Shown piece after piece: positions 11,297 through 19,695 of a stretch of 55,136 nucleotides of DNA. The DNA is from Candidatus Methylomirabilota bacterium (lineage in GTDB: Bacteria; Methylomirabilota; Methylomirabilia; Rokubacteriales; CSP1-6): positions 1 to 55,136 of the forward strand of contig DASYUQ010000100.1 in NCBI GenBank assembly GCA_036001065.1, in the 5' to 3' direction. The notes beneath the pieces are model-generated. The model had not been told where the DNA came from and did not search any database. It saw nothing but the letters and a program-made list of their open reading frames with translations. A program made the position numbers and the translations under genes. Positions within the stretch are counted from its first letter, which is position 1, and the number at the start of each line of letters is the position of its first letter.

Positions 11297-11395
11297 ATGA
11301 TCTCACGACCCGCAACACGGGCCCGTCCGCGGCGCGTCGTCGCTCCTCGCGTGCTCCACCAGCACCAATCACAAAGGGGCCGACTGTATGACTAG
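11297..11395 (+). CDS. Possible 32-residue leader ORF after the riboswitch
   Basis: An ATG six bases after GGAAGGG (the strand that closes riboswitch stem P1) opens a 32-codon frame ending at TAG 11393-11395. That stop overlaps the first codons of the MlaC-like gene (ATG 11388). The peptide is Arg-rich with no recognisable domain. If translated, P1 pairing would hide its ribosome-binding site and could couple ligand binding to the downstream gene. It may equally be a chance frame. Confidence 0.3.
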   Translation: MISRPATRARPRRVVAPRVLHQHQSQRGRLYD

Positions 11396-12032
11396 AGCGC
11401 TGAGCGTGTTGCGTATGGCGGTGGCCGCCTTCAAGGGTCACGTCACGTCACCGGGGGCGGTCGTGAAGTCGGCGACGGCGGGGGTCACGACCATCCTCAA
11501 GAGCGCGAGATCCCGCCCGCACGGGCAGGGGGCGCTGACGCGCCAGGATCTCCAGCGCGTCCACGGCGAGATCCGCCGGATCGCGAACGAGGTCTTCGAT
11601 ACCGAGCAGATGGCGCGGGGGCTGCTGTCGCGCCACTGGGCGACCCGAACGCCCGCGCAGCAGGCGGAGTTCGTGCGGCTCTTCACAGGCTTCCTGGAAC
11701 GCTCGTGCGCGTCTCACATCACGGAGAGCTGGCGCGTGACGATCCTCCAGGTGGGCGAAGTCCTCGACGGAAACTTTGCCATGGTCACCTGGAGAATCTT
11801 CACGCTCCGGACACTTGCCCTCCTCGTCTATCGACTGCACCTCAAAAACGGGCGGTGGAAGATTTACGACGTCCTCCTGAACGGCGAGAGCTTCGTCGCC
11901 GCCTGCCGGAGCCAGTTCGATCGCGCGCTGACCTTCCCGTCCGACGCGGCCTCCATTCAGGCCGCCCTGGCCGAAGCGCTACGCCGATGGAATCGCGCTG
12001 CGGGTGTCGAGCTCAGCTCGACTTCGCCCTGA
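11388..12032 (+). CDS. MlaC/Ttg2D-like phospholipid-binding protein
   Basis: A 214-residue protein of the MlaC (toluene tolerance Ttg2, HpnM) family, periplasmic carriers that move phospholipids or other lipids between membranes. The diagnostic region is FDTEQMARGLLSRHW, then TPAQQAEFVRLFTGFLE, followed by GRWKIYDVLLNGESFV near residues 155-175. The N-terminus has only a short hydrophobic stretch, so an export signal is not obvious. The gene stands alone: no MlaA, B, D, E or F partner is in the window. Its 3' end overlaps the convergent membrane-protein gene by 20 bp. The cyclic-dinucleotide riboswitch upstream is its evident regulator. Confidence 0.85.
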   Translation: MTRALSVLRMAVAAFKGHVTSPGAVVKSATAGVTTILKSARSRPHGQGALTRQDLQRVHGEIRRIANEVFDTEQMARGLLSRHWATRTPAQQAEFVRLFTGFLERSCASHITESWRVTILQVGEVLDGNFAMVTWRIFTLRTLALLVYRLHLKNGRWKIYDVLLNGESFVAACRSQFDRALTFPSDAASIQAALAEALRRWNRAAGVELSSTSP

Positions 12033-13689
12033 GCACGCGCCGCTTGTCCGGCTCCCACCGCACCCCGAGCGCGGCCACCGCCCAGGCCACCGGGGCGGCG
12101 ACCAGCGCCGGGTACGCGCCTACGACGGAGGCCCCGGCCGCCAGCCCCGGACCGGCCAGGGCCAGCGCGGCGAAGACGGCGGCGCCGACGAGAGCGCCGG
12201 CCGCGCGCGCCGCCGAGCCCGCCCCCGCGAGCGCCGGCGCGATCGCCACGGCGGCGAGGCCCAAGGCAAGGGTCAGCGCGCGCCAGGTATCGACGGGCCA
12301 GGCGGCGAGCGCGGTCGCCCCGGCGAGCAGTCCCAGCCAGACCACGTCGACACGGGCACCCCGGCCCGTGCCTCGCTCGACCGTGACGGCCGTCAGCACG
12401 CGGTCATGGAGCGCCGACGTCGTGGCCACGAAGAGCGCCATGAGAGCGATGAGCACGGTGAGGACGAGCGCGCGATCCCACGGTGGCCCCGGAAGCGCCC
12501 ACGGCAACCGGGCCAGCGACGCCACCGCGGGCGCTCCCAGCGCCAGCTCCGGCCCCGCGAACCCGCCGTAGACGCCCCAGCAGACGGCGCCCACGACGAC
12601 GAGCGGCACCGCGAGCGCCCCGAGCGGCGCCAGGCCGGCCGCGACATGCGGACCGTCCCCGTCGCGCCGGGGCGGGAGAAGCACGAGGGCGCCGCCAGCG
12701 AGCGTGACCAGCGCGGCCAGAAACGTGGCCAGCGCGGTACCCAGACTTCGCTCGCGCGGATCCGCCCATATCACGCCCGACAGCGGCGCCTCGGGCACGC
12801 GCTTGCCGGGCTCGAACCGTACGCGCACGCCGGCCGCGAGGTCCAGCCGATCGCCCGGGCGCAAGGCGAGCCCCTCGCCCCGGGCCAGGCGCCATTCCCG
12901 AACGACGACGCGATCACCGTCCCGCTCGACCACCCGGAAGACGGCCTCGCCCAGCGCCGTGATCCGGTGGGGCTCGCTGAAGACGAGCGACGTCGGCACC
13001 AGCAGCACCGCTCCCTCGGTCACCCACGCGCTCCGCTCGCGGAAGACGAGCGCGGACCGGGAAGCCAGCGCGCTCCACGCCTCCCACGGCGACCGACCCG
13101 ACATGGCAGCGATGGCGAGAAGCGGGAGCACCAGCCCGGCCACTCCCACCGTGAGCGCGACCCGGCGCACCCTCGCGCCGGCGGACGCGCGAGTCAGGCC
13201 CAGCCCCAGCGCCGCTGCGACGGCGAGGCCCAGCCAGCGGGCTCCGCCGAGAACGCGGGCCAGGTCGGCGACGACGGCGAGGCTCGCCCACAGCACGAGG
13301 CCGACGCTCGCTGTCCCCAGCATCGTCAGCGCCGCGCCGGACCGCCCCGCGGGCGACGGCAGTGCCCACAGCCGCGCCAGGAGAGGGGCGAGACAGGCGA
13401 CGAGTGCCAGCAGCGGCGCCCCCGGCTCACCGGCCACGACGTGAGCGGCCAGCGAGGCGACGAGCGCCGGGCTCAGCCAGGCCGCGGCCGAGGCGGGCCG
13501 GCGTGCCCGCGCCAGCACGAGGCCCGTCACCAGCGCACCGAGCGCCGGGGCCACCAGGACGGCATACCACCAGAGCAGCGCGACGCCGGCCAGGCGAACG
13601 CTGCCGAGACGGGGAAGCGAGGCGAGAAGGGCGCCGCCGGCCAGGAGCACCAACAGCACGACGACTCCGGCGCGGCGTGCATCGGTCAT
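12013..13689 (-). CDS. Polytopic membrane protein of unknown function
   Basis: A 558-residue protein with many hydrophobic segments. About six helices occupy the first 200 residues, a soluble domain lies at roughly 215-310, and another set of helices follows to the end. The soluble part contains GEGLALRPGDRLDLAAG and resembles no family I can name. A -10-like TATAAT (minus strand, 13704-13709) lies only about 15 bp from the ATG, which has no clear Shine-Dalgarno, so a very short leader is possible. It converges on the MlaC-like gene. Function unknown. Confidence 0.75.
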   Translation of the reverse strand: MTDARRAGVVVLLVLLAGGALLASLPRLGSVRLAGVALLWWYAVLVAPALGALVTGLVLARARRPASAAAWLSPALVASLAAHVVAGEPGAPLLALVACLAPLLARLWALPSPAGRSGAALTMLGTASVGLVLWASLAVVADLARVLGGARWLGLAVAAALGLGLTRASAGARVRRVALTVGVAGLVLPLLAIAAMSGRSPWEAWSALASRSALVFRERSAWVTEGAVLLVPTSLVFSEPHRITALGEAVFRVVERDGDRVVVREWRLARGEGLALRPGDRLDLAAGVRVRFEPGKRVPEAPLSGVIWADPRERSLGTALATFLAALVTLAGGALVLLPPRRDGDGPHVAAGLAPLGALAVPLVVVGAVCWGVYGGFAGPELALGAPAVASLARLPWALPGPPWDRALVLTVLIALMALFVATTSALHDRVLTAVTVERGTGRGARVDVVWLGLLAGATALAAWPVDTWRALTLALGLAAVAIAPALAGAGSAARAAGALVGAAVFAALALAGPGLAAGASVVGAYPALVAAPVAWAVAALGVRWEPDKRRVLRAKSS

Positions 13690-13780
13690 TGGCGACGCGG
13701 GCGATTATAGCAGTATGCTGGGGCCGTACGGGCCGCCGCCAGGCGATGACGGGGCGGGACATCGTTGTCGAGGAGTGCGC

Positions 13781-14479
13781 ATGGCAGACAGGATCGAACG
13801 CGTACTGGTCGTGACCGCGCACCCCGACGACGCCGAGTTCGGCGCCGGAGGCACCGTCGCCAAGATGGTGAAGCAGGGGCGAGAAGTGACTTATGTCGTC
13901 GTCACCAACGGCAACAAGGGGTCCAGCGACCGCTCGATGACGCCCGAGCGCCTGGCCCGCATCCGGGAGGCGGAACAGCGGAACGCCGCCCGCGTCCTCG
14001 GCGTCGAGCGGGTGGAGTTCCTGGGCTACGACGACGGCGAGCTGGAGGACACCCGCGACCTCCGGCGCGACGTCACGCGCCAGATCCGGAGGTGGCGAGC
14101 CGACCTCGTGATCACCCAGCATCCCCGCCGCACGTACAACCTCTACGCCTCCCACCGCGACCACCGGATCACCGCGGGTGTCGTGCTCGATTGCATCTAT
14201 CCCCTGGCCCGCGACCACATGTCGTTCCCGGAACTGCTGGCCGAGTACGAGCCGCACAAGGTGCGCGAGGTCTATCTCATGCAGTGGGAGAGCCCGCACC
14301 TCGTCGTCGACATCTCCGACACGATGGACCTGAAGCTCAAGGCGCTCGCCTGCCATCAGAGTCAGGTCGCGGATTTCCCGGGCGTCGAGGCGCGGGTGCG
14401 GGAGCGCAGCGCCGCGCTCGGCAAGGCCCACGGCTATGTCTACGCGGAGGCCTTCGACCGGATCGTGATTCCGCGCTGA
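13781..14479 (+). CDS. PIG-L (LmbE) family deacetylase
   Basis: A 232-residue zinc-dependent amide hydrolase of the PIG-L/LmbE family, which deacetylates N-acetylglucosamine-type groups. The metal-binding motif HPDDAEFGAGGT is near residue 13, and SHRDH supplies the further metal His in the middle of the protein. I chose the ATG at 13781 because GAGGAG lies just upstream; an upstream in-frame start would only add an unconserved tail. The exact substrate (bacillithiol or glycolipid precursor, or another) cannot be read from the sequence. Confidence 0.9.
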   Translation: MADRIERVLVVTAHPDDAEFGAGGTVAKMVKQGREVTYVVVTNGNKGSSDRSMTPERLARIREAEQRNAARVLGVERVEFLGYDDGELEDTRDLRRDVTRQIRRWRADLVITQHPRRTYNLYASHRDHRITAGVVLDCIYPLARDHMSFPELLAEYEPHKVREVYLMQWESPHLVVDISDTMDLKLKALACHQSQVADFPGVEARVRERSAALGKAHGYVYAEAFDRIVIPR

Positions 14480-14548
14480 TGCCCGGATGCCGGAGCCGGC
14501 CCCTCTTGGACGGCGGTATCCCGCGCCGGCGGCGGTAGAATAGCTCTC

Positions 14549-14725
14549 GTGTCCCGCCTGCGCCCGCTGACCCTCGGCGCCCTTGTCCTGGTATTCGCGT
14601 TGGTCGCGGCGCGGGCCAGCGCGGCCACGGTGCCGCCGGAGGCGACCTGGCTCTCAGACCAGGTTCGAGCGCTGACGGCGCCGGAGATGGAGATGCGCGA
14701 CCGTGAAGGGCCCCGGCATGGCTGA
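14549..14725 (+). pseudogene. Signal-peptide remnant of an exported protein
   Basis: A 58-codon frame with a GTG start encodes a clean signal peptide (RLRPLTLGALVLVFALVAAR, cleavage near ASAA). It is followed by about 30 residues including WLSDQVRALTAPEMEMR, and ends inside the next gene. The segment after the signal resembles the opening of secreted M28-type aminopeptidases (VRALTAPEMEGR-like), so this may be the 5' end of such a gene whose remainder was lost. It could instead be a genuine short secreted peptide. Confidence 0.4.
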
Positions 14726-16337
14726 GCGCGACCCCGAAACCGCCCAGACGCTCACCGAGGTCCTGCGCCGACGGGCGGCGCTGAGCGGCCAGCAGCCGTA
14801 CTTCCACCTGTACGGCGAGGCGGTGACGTACGGCCGGCTGTGGGAGCTGAGCGCGCGGTACGCGGCCGCGCTCGCGCGCGCGGGTGTCCGCGCCGGCGAC
14901 AAGGTGTGCCTCATCTACCCGACGTGCGCCGAGTTCTTCTACACCTTCTTCGGCGCGCTCCGGCTGGGAGCGGTGCCGGTGCCGCTCTACCCCACGCTCG
15001 GCGTCGAGGCCACGGCCAACATCTTCCGCGACTCGGAGGCGGTCGCGGTGGTGACGATCGGCTGGTTCCGGAGGAACGTGGACGCCAGCGCGGCGCTCGC
15101 CCCCAACGTCCGCGTCGTGCTCGAGCCGGTAGACCTGGAGGCCGAGCCGCCGGCGACCCGCCTCCCCGAGCCGAGCCCGGACGATCTGGCCTTCATCCAG
15201 TACACCTCGGGCAGCACCGGACAGCCGCGGGGCGTCATGCTCACCCACCGGAACGTCGTGAGCACCTGCCACTTCATGGCGGAGGCGTCGGGGCTCACCG
15301 CCCGGGACCGCGTCGTCTCGTGGCTGCCGCTCTACCACGACATGGGGCTCATCGGCTGCTCGTTCACGCCGCCGCTCACGGGCACGCCGCTCTGGCTCCT
15401 GCCCCCCGACCTCCGCAATCCGCGCCAGTGGCTCGAACTGGTGACCGAGGTCCAGGCCACGTTCACGGTCTCGCCGGATTTCGGCTACCGCAACTGCGTG
15501 AGGAACGTCCGGGAGACCTCGGGGATCGACCTCTCCACCCTCCGCGCCGCGCTCTGCGGCGCCGAACCGGTGCGCGCCTCGACCCTCCACGCCTTCGAAC
15601 GGCACTTCGGGATCAAGAACGTCATCGCGCCGTGCTATGGGCTGGCCGAGGCGACGCTCGCGGTCGCCATCTGGCCGTTCGGGACGCCGATCCGCCTGGA
15701 TCCCAGCGGCCGCTTCGTCTCCGTGGGGCGCCCCTGCCGCGGCGTTTCGGTGCGCATCCTGCCGCCGAGCGAGGACGGGACCACGGGGCCCCCGCTGGGG
15801 CCCGGCGTCGAGGGCGAGATCTGCGTGAAGAGCCCCGGCATCATGCGCGGTTACTACAACAGCCCCGAGGCGACGGCCAGGGTGCTGTCGCCGGACGGCT
15901 GGCTGAGGACGGGCGATCTGGGCTTCGTGGACGGCGAGGGGTACCTGTACATCAGCGGCCGGCTGAAGGACCTCATCTGCCTGGGCGGCGAAAACGTCGC
16001 GCCGACCGATATCGAGGACATCGTGGATCACGTTCCCGGCGTGCGCTACTCGGCCGCCGTCGGCCTCGAGAGCGAGCGCACGGGCACGCAGCGCCTCTAC
16101 GTCGTCGCCGAGGTGCGAGGCGACGGCCCCGAGCCCGCGCCGCCCCCCCGCCTGGTCAGCGAGATCGTCCGGCGCGTGCACGAGGGCCGCGGCCACCGTC
16201 CTGCGCGCGTGCTGCTGGTCCGGCCCGGGACGATTCCGAAGACCTCGAGCGGCAAGATCCAGCGCTCGCGCCTGGCGCAGATGATCCAGGCGGGTGAGCT
16301 GAGGGACAGGCTGGTCCAGCCCGCCGGCACCCCTTAG
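14718..16337 (+). CDS. Fatty acyl-AMP ligase-like AMP-binding enzyme
   Basis: A 539-residue adenylate-forming enzyme. It carries the ATP loop YTSGSTGQPRGVMLTHRN near residue 160, LPLYHDMGLIG typical of fatty acyl-AMP ligases, GLAEATLAV near 307, RTGDLGFVDGEGYLYISGR near 396-415, and the C-terminal catalytic Lys in PKTSSGKIQRS near 511. It activates a fatty or related acid to an acyl-adenylate for transfer to an acyl carrier protein or CoA. No carrier-protein domain is attached. The ATG at 14718 has GAAGGG upstream; a GTG at 14703 is an alternative. The start overlaps the preceding signal-peptide remnant. Confidence 0.88.
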   Translation: MAERDPETAQTLTEVLRRRAALSGQQPYFHLYGEAVTYGRLWELSARYAAALARAGVRAGDKVCLIYPTCAEFFYTFFGALRLGAVPVPLYPTLGVEATANIFRDSEAVAVVTIGWFRRNVDASAALAPNVRVVLEPVDLEAEPPATRLPEPSPDDLAFIQYTSGSTGQPRGVMLTHRNVVSTCHFMAEASGLTARDRVVSWLPLYHDMGLIGCSFTPPLTGTPLWLLPPDLRNPRQWLELVTEVQATFTVSPDFGYRNCVRNVRETSGIDLSTLRAALCGAEPVRASTLHAFERHFGIKNVIAPCYGLAEATLAVAIWPFGTPIRLDPSGRFVSVGRPCRGVSVRILPPSEDGTTGPPLGPGVEGEICVKSPGIMRGYYNSPEATARVLSPDGWLRTGDLGFVDGEGYLYISGRLKDLICLGGENVAPTDIEDIVDHVPGVRYSAAVGLESERTGTQRLYVVAEVRGDGPEPAPPPRLVSEIVRRVHEGRGHRPARVLLVRPGTIPKTSSGKIQRSRLAQMIQAGELRDRLVQPAGTP

Positions 16338-16349
16338 GCGGGGGCGGAT

Positions 16350-17000
16350 CTAGATCTTCGCGCCCGCCTTGTTCCAGTCGTCGATGAACTTCTTGAGCCC
16401 GAGGTCCGTCAGCGGGTGCTTGATGAGCTGCTCGAGCACCGCGAACGGCATGGTGGCGACGTGGGCGCCGGCCTTGGCGGCGTCGATGACGTGGAGCGGA
16501 TTGCGGATGGAAGCCGCCAGCACCTGCGTCGTGAAGCCGTAGTTGCGGTAAATCTGGCAGATGTCGCGGATCAGGTCCATGCCGACGTGTGAGATGTCAT
16601 CGAGACGTCCGAGGAACGGGCTGATGTAGTAGGCTCCGGCCTTGGCCGAGAGCAGCGCCTGGTTCGGCGAGAAGCAGAGCGTCTGATTGACGCGGACCCC
16701 CTTGCCGGACAGGTGCTTCACGGCCTTGAGCCCGTCCTTGGTGAGCGGGCACTTCACGACGACGTTGGGCGCGATCTTCACCAGCTCCTCGCCCTCTTTG
16801 ACCATGCCCTCGAAGTCCGTCGCCACCACTTCGAGGCTCACGTCGCCGGGGACGATCCCGCAGATCTCCTCGACGAGCGGCCGGAACGGGCGCTTTTCCT
16901 TCGCGATCAGTGACGGGTTGGTGGTCACCCCGTCCACCACGCCGAGGGCGACCCCTTCCTTGATCTCGTTGACGTTCGCCGTATCGAGAAAGATCTTCAT
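16350..17000 (-). CDS. Transaldolase, fructose-6-phosphate aldolase (FSA) subfamily
   Basis: A 216-residue single-domain transaldolase. [15 protein letters not shown] opens the barrel, [12 protein letters not shown] is the family motif, and the Schiff-base lysine is Lys83 in [11 protein letters not shown]. The length (about 215) and the short N-terminus place it in the FSA/TalC group rather than the long transaldolases. It acts in the pentose phosphate pathway, or as a dihydroxyacetone/fructose-6-phosphate aldolase. It follows a broken cyclophilin-like gene and probably uses the promoter at 17223-17252. Confidence 0.95.
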   Translation of the reverse strand: MKIFLDTANVNEIKEGVALGVVDGVTTNPSLIAKEKRPFRPLVEEICGIVPGDVSLEVVATDFEGMVKEGEELVKIAPNVVVKCPLTKDGLKAVKHLSGKGVRVNQTLCFSPNQALLSAKAGAYYISPFLGRLDDISHVGMDLIRDICQIYRNYGFTTQVLAASIRNPLHVIDAAKAGAHVATMPFAVLEQLIKHPLTDLGLKKFIDDWNKAGAKI

Positions 17001-17003
17001 GAC

Positions 17004-17212
17004 GTGCCTCTCCTCCTCCGCCTCGGGACCGTTCGATGCGCACGCGCGGCCCCGCCCGGACCTTCCGGAACGCGGTGGCGTCCCCGACGACCTGGCCCAC
17101 CGGGTTCACGGGGCTCGCCGATCGCGCTGGCCGTGCGCGAGTCGTTGAGCCGCGCTTCCACCGACACCGCGCCCGCATCGATGCGAATCGCGCGCGGCGC
17201 CCGGTCGTTCAT
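17004..17212 (-). pseudogene. Remnant of a cyclophilin-like (TM1367/DUF369) gene
   Basis: The frame from ATG 17212 encodes IRIDAGAVSVEARLNDSRTA, the first strands of the small cyclophilin-like fold. After about 31 codons similarity stops. In another frame (about 17004-17110) appears [20 protein letters not shown] and RAGPRVRIE, matching the C-terminal part of the same family (compare ASAVNVIGKIVEG and DGEKVAV in the Thermotoga protein). The middle, about 60 residues, is missing and the frame is broken. Its promoter and position would now serve the transaldolase gene. Confidence 0.7.
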
Positions 17213-17222
17213 CTCATCACCC

Positions 17223-17252
17223 AGCCTAGTCTCCGCTCGGAAGCGAAGTCAA
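17223..17252 (-). promoter_or_regulatory. Putative sigma-70 promoter
   Basis: On the minus strand TTGACT (17247-17252), an 18-bp spacer and TAGGCT (17223-17228) lie just upstream of the cyclophilin-like remnant and the transaldolase gene. Confidence 0.5.
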
Positions 17253-17262
17253 GGTCGCGGGG

Positions 17263-18105
17263 TCACTCCCGGGCGCGATACTCTCCCAGCGCCTCCTCCA
17301 GCGCCGCGAGGTCGGGCACGGTGGACCAGCCCTCCCCCTCCACCGACAGCGCGGCCGCGCAGGCGGCGGCCGCGGCGGCTTGCCAGGCATCGCCGTCGAG
17401 CCGGTAGGACGCCAGGAACGCGGCGGCGAAGACGTCGCCGGCGCCCGTCGAGTCCACTTCGCGGCTCGGGCGGGCGCGCACCTCGAAGCGCTCCCCGCTG
17501 ACGTACAGCAGCGCGCCGGCGCGGCCGGCCGTCACCGCGGCCAGCGGCAGCCGCTGCAGCCATTCGGTCAGCGAAGACTCCTGACCCCGCACGTCCTCCG
17601 CGCTGACGAACAGCGCCAGGAGCCGGTTCAGCAGCTCCCGCGGAGGCGTCCAGGGCTGGGGCGTGACCTCGCCCGCCGGGCCCGCGGCCCGCAGCCAGCC
17701 CTGAGCCTCCACCGCCAGCGTCGCCTCGGTGAACGTCCGGGCGAAGGCTGGATCGACTTCGCCGAAGACCGGCGCCAACAGCACCAGTTCGGCATCGAGC
17801 CAGTCGGGAGGAACGTCGGCCGGGCTGATGGGGGGCGCCGAGGTCACCAGGCGCAGCCGGCGTCGGCCGGCCTCCCGGCGGTGCTCGAAGACGGTCGTGT
17901 GGGGCGCCGGGACGCTGATCACCTCAATCTGGGGCGGGATCGCGTCGAGCGGGAAATCCTCGCCGTGGCTCGTGAGAATACCTGCGGAGAGGCCGAGCCG
18001 GTCGGCGGTGACAGCAGCGAACAGCGCGGCGCCACCCGGCCGGGTGACGTCGCCGAAGCGATCGAGCGTCAGGTGCCCGACGGCGACGAAGTCGGGAGCC
18101 ATCAT
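17263..18105 (-). CDS. PfkB-family carbohydrate kinase
   Basis: A 280-residue ribokinase/PfkB-type kinase that transfers phosphate from ATP to a sugar or nucleoside. PGGAALFAAVTADRLG near the N-terminus is the substrate-side glycine motif. DSTGAGDVFAAAFLASY near residue 225 is the second PfkB signature with the catalytic Asp and the anion hole. The protein is on the short side for the family. Tandem ATGs lie at 18105 and 18102, with no Shine-Dalgarno because a family 1 repeat occupies the site. An upstream frame reading through the repeat is not credible as coding. The substrate cannot be assigned. Confidence 0.88.
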   Translation of the reverse strand: MMAPDFVAVGHLTLDRFGDVTRPGGAALFAAVTADRLGLSAGILTSHGEDFPLDAIPPQIEVISVPAPHTTVFEHRREAGRRRLRLVTSAPPISPADVPPDWLDAELVLLAPVFGEVDPAFARTFTEATLAVEAQGWLRAAGPAGEVTPQPWTPPRELLNRLLALFVSAEDVRGQESSLTEWLQRLPLAAVTAGRAGALLYVSGERFEVRARPSREVDSTGAGDVFAAAFLASYRLDGDAWQAAAAAACAAALSVEGEGWSTVPDLAALEEALGEYRARE

Positions 18106-18210
18106 GCCCGGAGGGGGGCTTCGCCCCCCTTCCGGATTCCTGCTCGGAAGGGGCCTCGCGGCCCCTTCCGAACCTTCCCGAAGGTTGCGCGGGCAAAGCC
18201 CGCGCTCGAA
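18106..18210 (-). repeat. Family 1 double-hairpin repeat, copy b
   Basis: Contains two long-arm palindromes (GGAGGGGGGC... at about 18110-18132 and CGGAAGGGGCC / GGCCCCTTCCG at 18144-18170) and the short hairpin GCGCGGGC / GCCCGCGC at 18187-18206. It abuts the ATG of the PfkB kinase gene. Confidence 0.8.
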
Positions 18211-18277
18211 TCGGCGATCGAGCCCGATGGCGCGCGGCGGGTATTGGGGCGCCGCGCGCCGGCCGCGAATCCCTCGG

Positions 18278-19549
18278 CTAGGTCCACTTGCGCTCGTCGG
18301 TGATCTTCTTGGCGTTCTCCGGGATGATGCCGGCGGCGACGATCTCGACGGCACCGCGCAGCTTCATCACGTCGCGGATCGCCGCCTCCAGCGCGCGCGT
18401 GACCGCTTCGGCGCTGGCGCCCCCCGCCAGCTCGACCCGGAACGTGAGCGTGTCCTGATGGCCTTCGCGCCCGACGACGACCTGATAGCGGGCGAGGCCG
18501 GACGCGCGGGCGGCCACCTCGTCGGCCTGGCGCGGGTGGATGAACATGCCGCGCACCTTCGTGACCTCGTCGGCGCGGCCGCGCCAGCCGAGCATGCGCG
18601 CGGCGGTGCGCCCGCAGGGGCACGGCGCGTCGTCGATCACGGTGAGGTCGCCGGTGCCGAAGCGGATCATCGGATAGGTGTGATTGTCGACCGTGGCCAC
18701 CAGCTCGCCGATCTGGCCGTGGGGCAGCGGCTCGCCGGTCTGGGGATTGCACACCTGGACGATCGCGTCCTCGACGAGGTGCATGCCGGATTTTTCCGGG
18801 CACTCGTAGGCGACGAAGCCGAGATCGGCGGTGCCGAACCCCTGGCGCGTCAGGACGCCGTGCTCCTCCTCGACCTGGCGCCGCAGCGACTCGGGCAGCG
18901 GCTCGGCGCCCACCTGCGCGACCTGAAACGGCAGCCGGCCCACACCCATCTCCTTGGCCCGGGTCAGGACCGTCATGAGGAAGCTCGGCGTGCCGACGTA
19001 GCCCGTCGCCCGCACCGCCATGGCCACGGTCACCTGCGTGTCCGTGTTGCCCACGCCGGTCGGCACGACCGTACAGCCGATCAGGTGCAAGGCCTCGTCG
19101 AGCTCGTGCGCCGCCGGCACCAGGTGATAGAGGAAGGTGTTGATGACGACGTCGCCGGGGCGGAAGCCGCCGGCGTAGAGGCACGTCTCGCCGTGCCAGG
19201 CGCTGAGCTCCGGCCCCATCGGCTCCAGAATCGGCCCCGGGGAGACGAAGATCCGCCGGACCTTGCCGAGGGGCACCGTGCAGAAGCCACCGAAGGGCGG
19301 GTCGGCCTTCTGCAGTTCGGGCATCTCGCTCTTCTTGATCACCGGCAGCCGCGCCAGATCGTCCACGCCGCGGACGTCGGCGGGACGCAGGCCCGCCCGC
19401 TCGAGGCGACGTCGCACCCCGGGCGCCTTGTCCCCGGCGTGCTCGAGCAGGCGGGCCAGCCAGCGGGCCTGGTAGCGCTGGCGGGCCGCAGGGGACATGG
19501 TCTCCTTCTCCCGGTTCCAGTACCCGGCGCGCCGATCAACCTTGTTCAC
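18278..19549 (-). CDS. Phenylacetate-CoA ligase (PaaK) family enzyme
   Basis: A 423-residue adenylate-forming CoA ligase of the PaaK type. The N-terminus has the family hallmark YWNREKETM, followed by GGFRPGDVVINTF, TPSFLMTVLTRAKEMG, GFGTADLGFVAYECPEKSGMH and YPMIRFGTGDLT. The C-terminal domain includes RADEVTKVRGMFIHP. It should activate an aromatic or other carboxylic acid to its CoA thioester. The GTG at 19549 was chosen because GGGAGG lies seven bases upstream and the protein then starts where PaaK homologues start. Regulation is not visible; a family 1 repeat lies upstream. Confidence 0.9.
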   Translation of the reverse strand: MNKVDRRAGYWNREKETMSPAARQRYQARWLARLLEHAGDKAPGVRRRLERAGLRPADVRGVDDLARLPVIKKSEMPELQKADPPFGGFCTVPLGKVRRIFVSPGPILEPMGPELSAWHGETCLYAGGFRPGDVVINTFLYHLVPAAHELDEALHLIGCTVVPTGVGNTDTQVTVAMAVRATGYVGTPSFLMTVLTRAKEMGVGRLPFQVAQVGAEPLPESLRRQVEEEHGVLTRQGFGTADLGFVAYECPEKSGMHLVEDAIVQVCNPQTGEPLPHGQIGELVATVDNHTYPMIRFGTGDLTVIDDAPCPCGRTAARMLGWRGRADEVTKVRGMFIHPRQADEVAARASGLARYQVVVGREGHQDTLTFRVELAGGASAEAVTRALEAAIRDVMKLRGAVEIVAAGIIPENAKKITDERKWT

Positions 19550-19579
19550 GCCGTCGCCTCCCGTTGTGATGTACGCTGC

Positions 19580-19689
19580 TCGAGCGCCGGCTTTGCCGGC
19601 GCAATCTCCACTGGGGAGGTTCGGAGGGGGCCGTGCGGCCCCCTCCGACCAGAAATCTCGGAGGGGGCCGTAACGTCCGCCCCCTCCGA
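19580..19689 (+). repeat. Family 1 double-hairpin repeat, copy c
   Basis: The short hairpin GCGCCGGC / GCCGGCGC (19584-19602) is followed by TGGGGAGGT and two long palindromes, CGGAGGGGGCC / GGCCCCCTCCG (19622-19648) and a second with a central GTAACGT (19659-19689). It is nearly identical to copy d. Confidence 0.85.
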
Positions 19690-19695
19690 TGGAGC

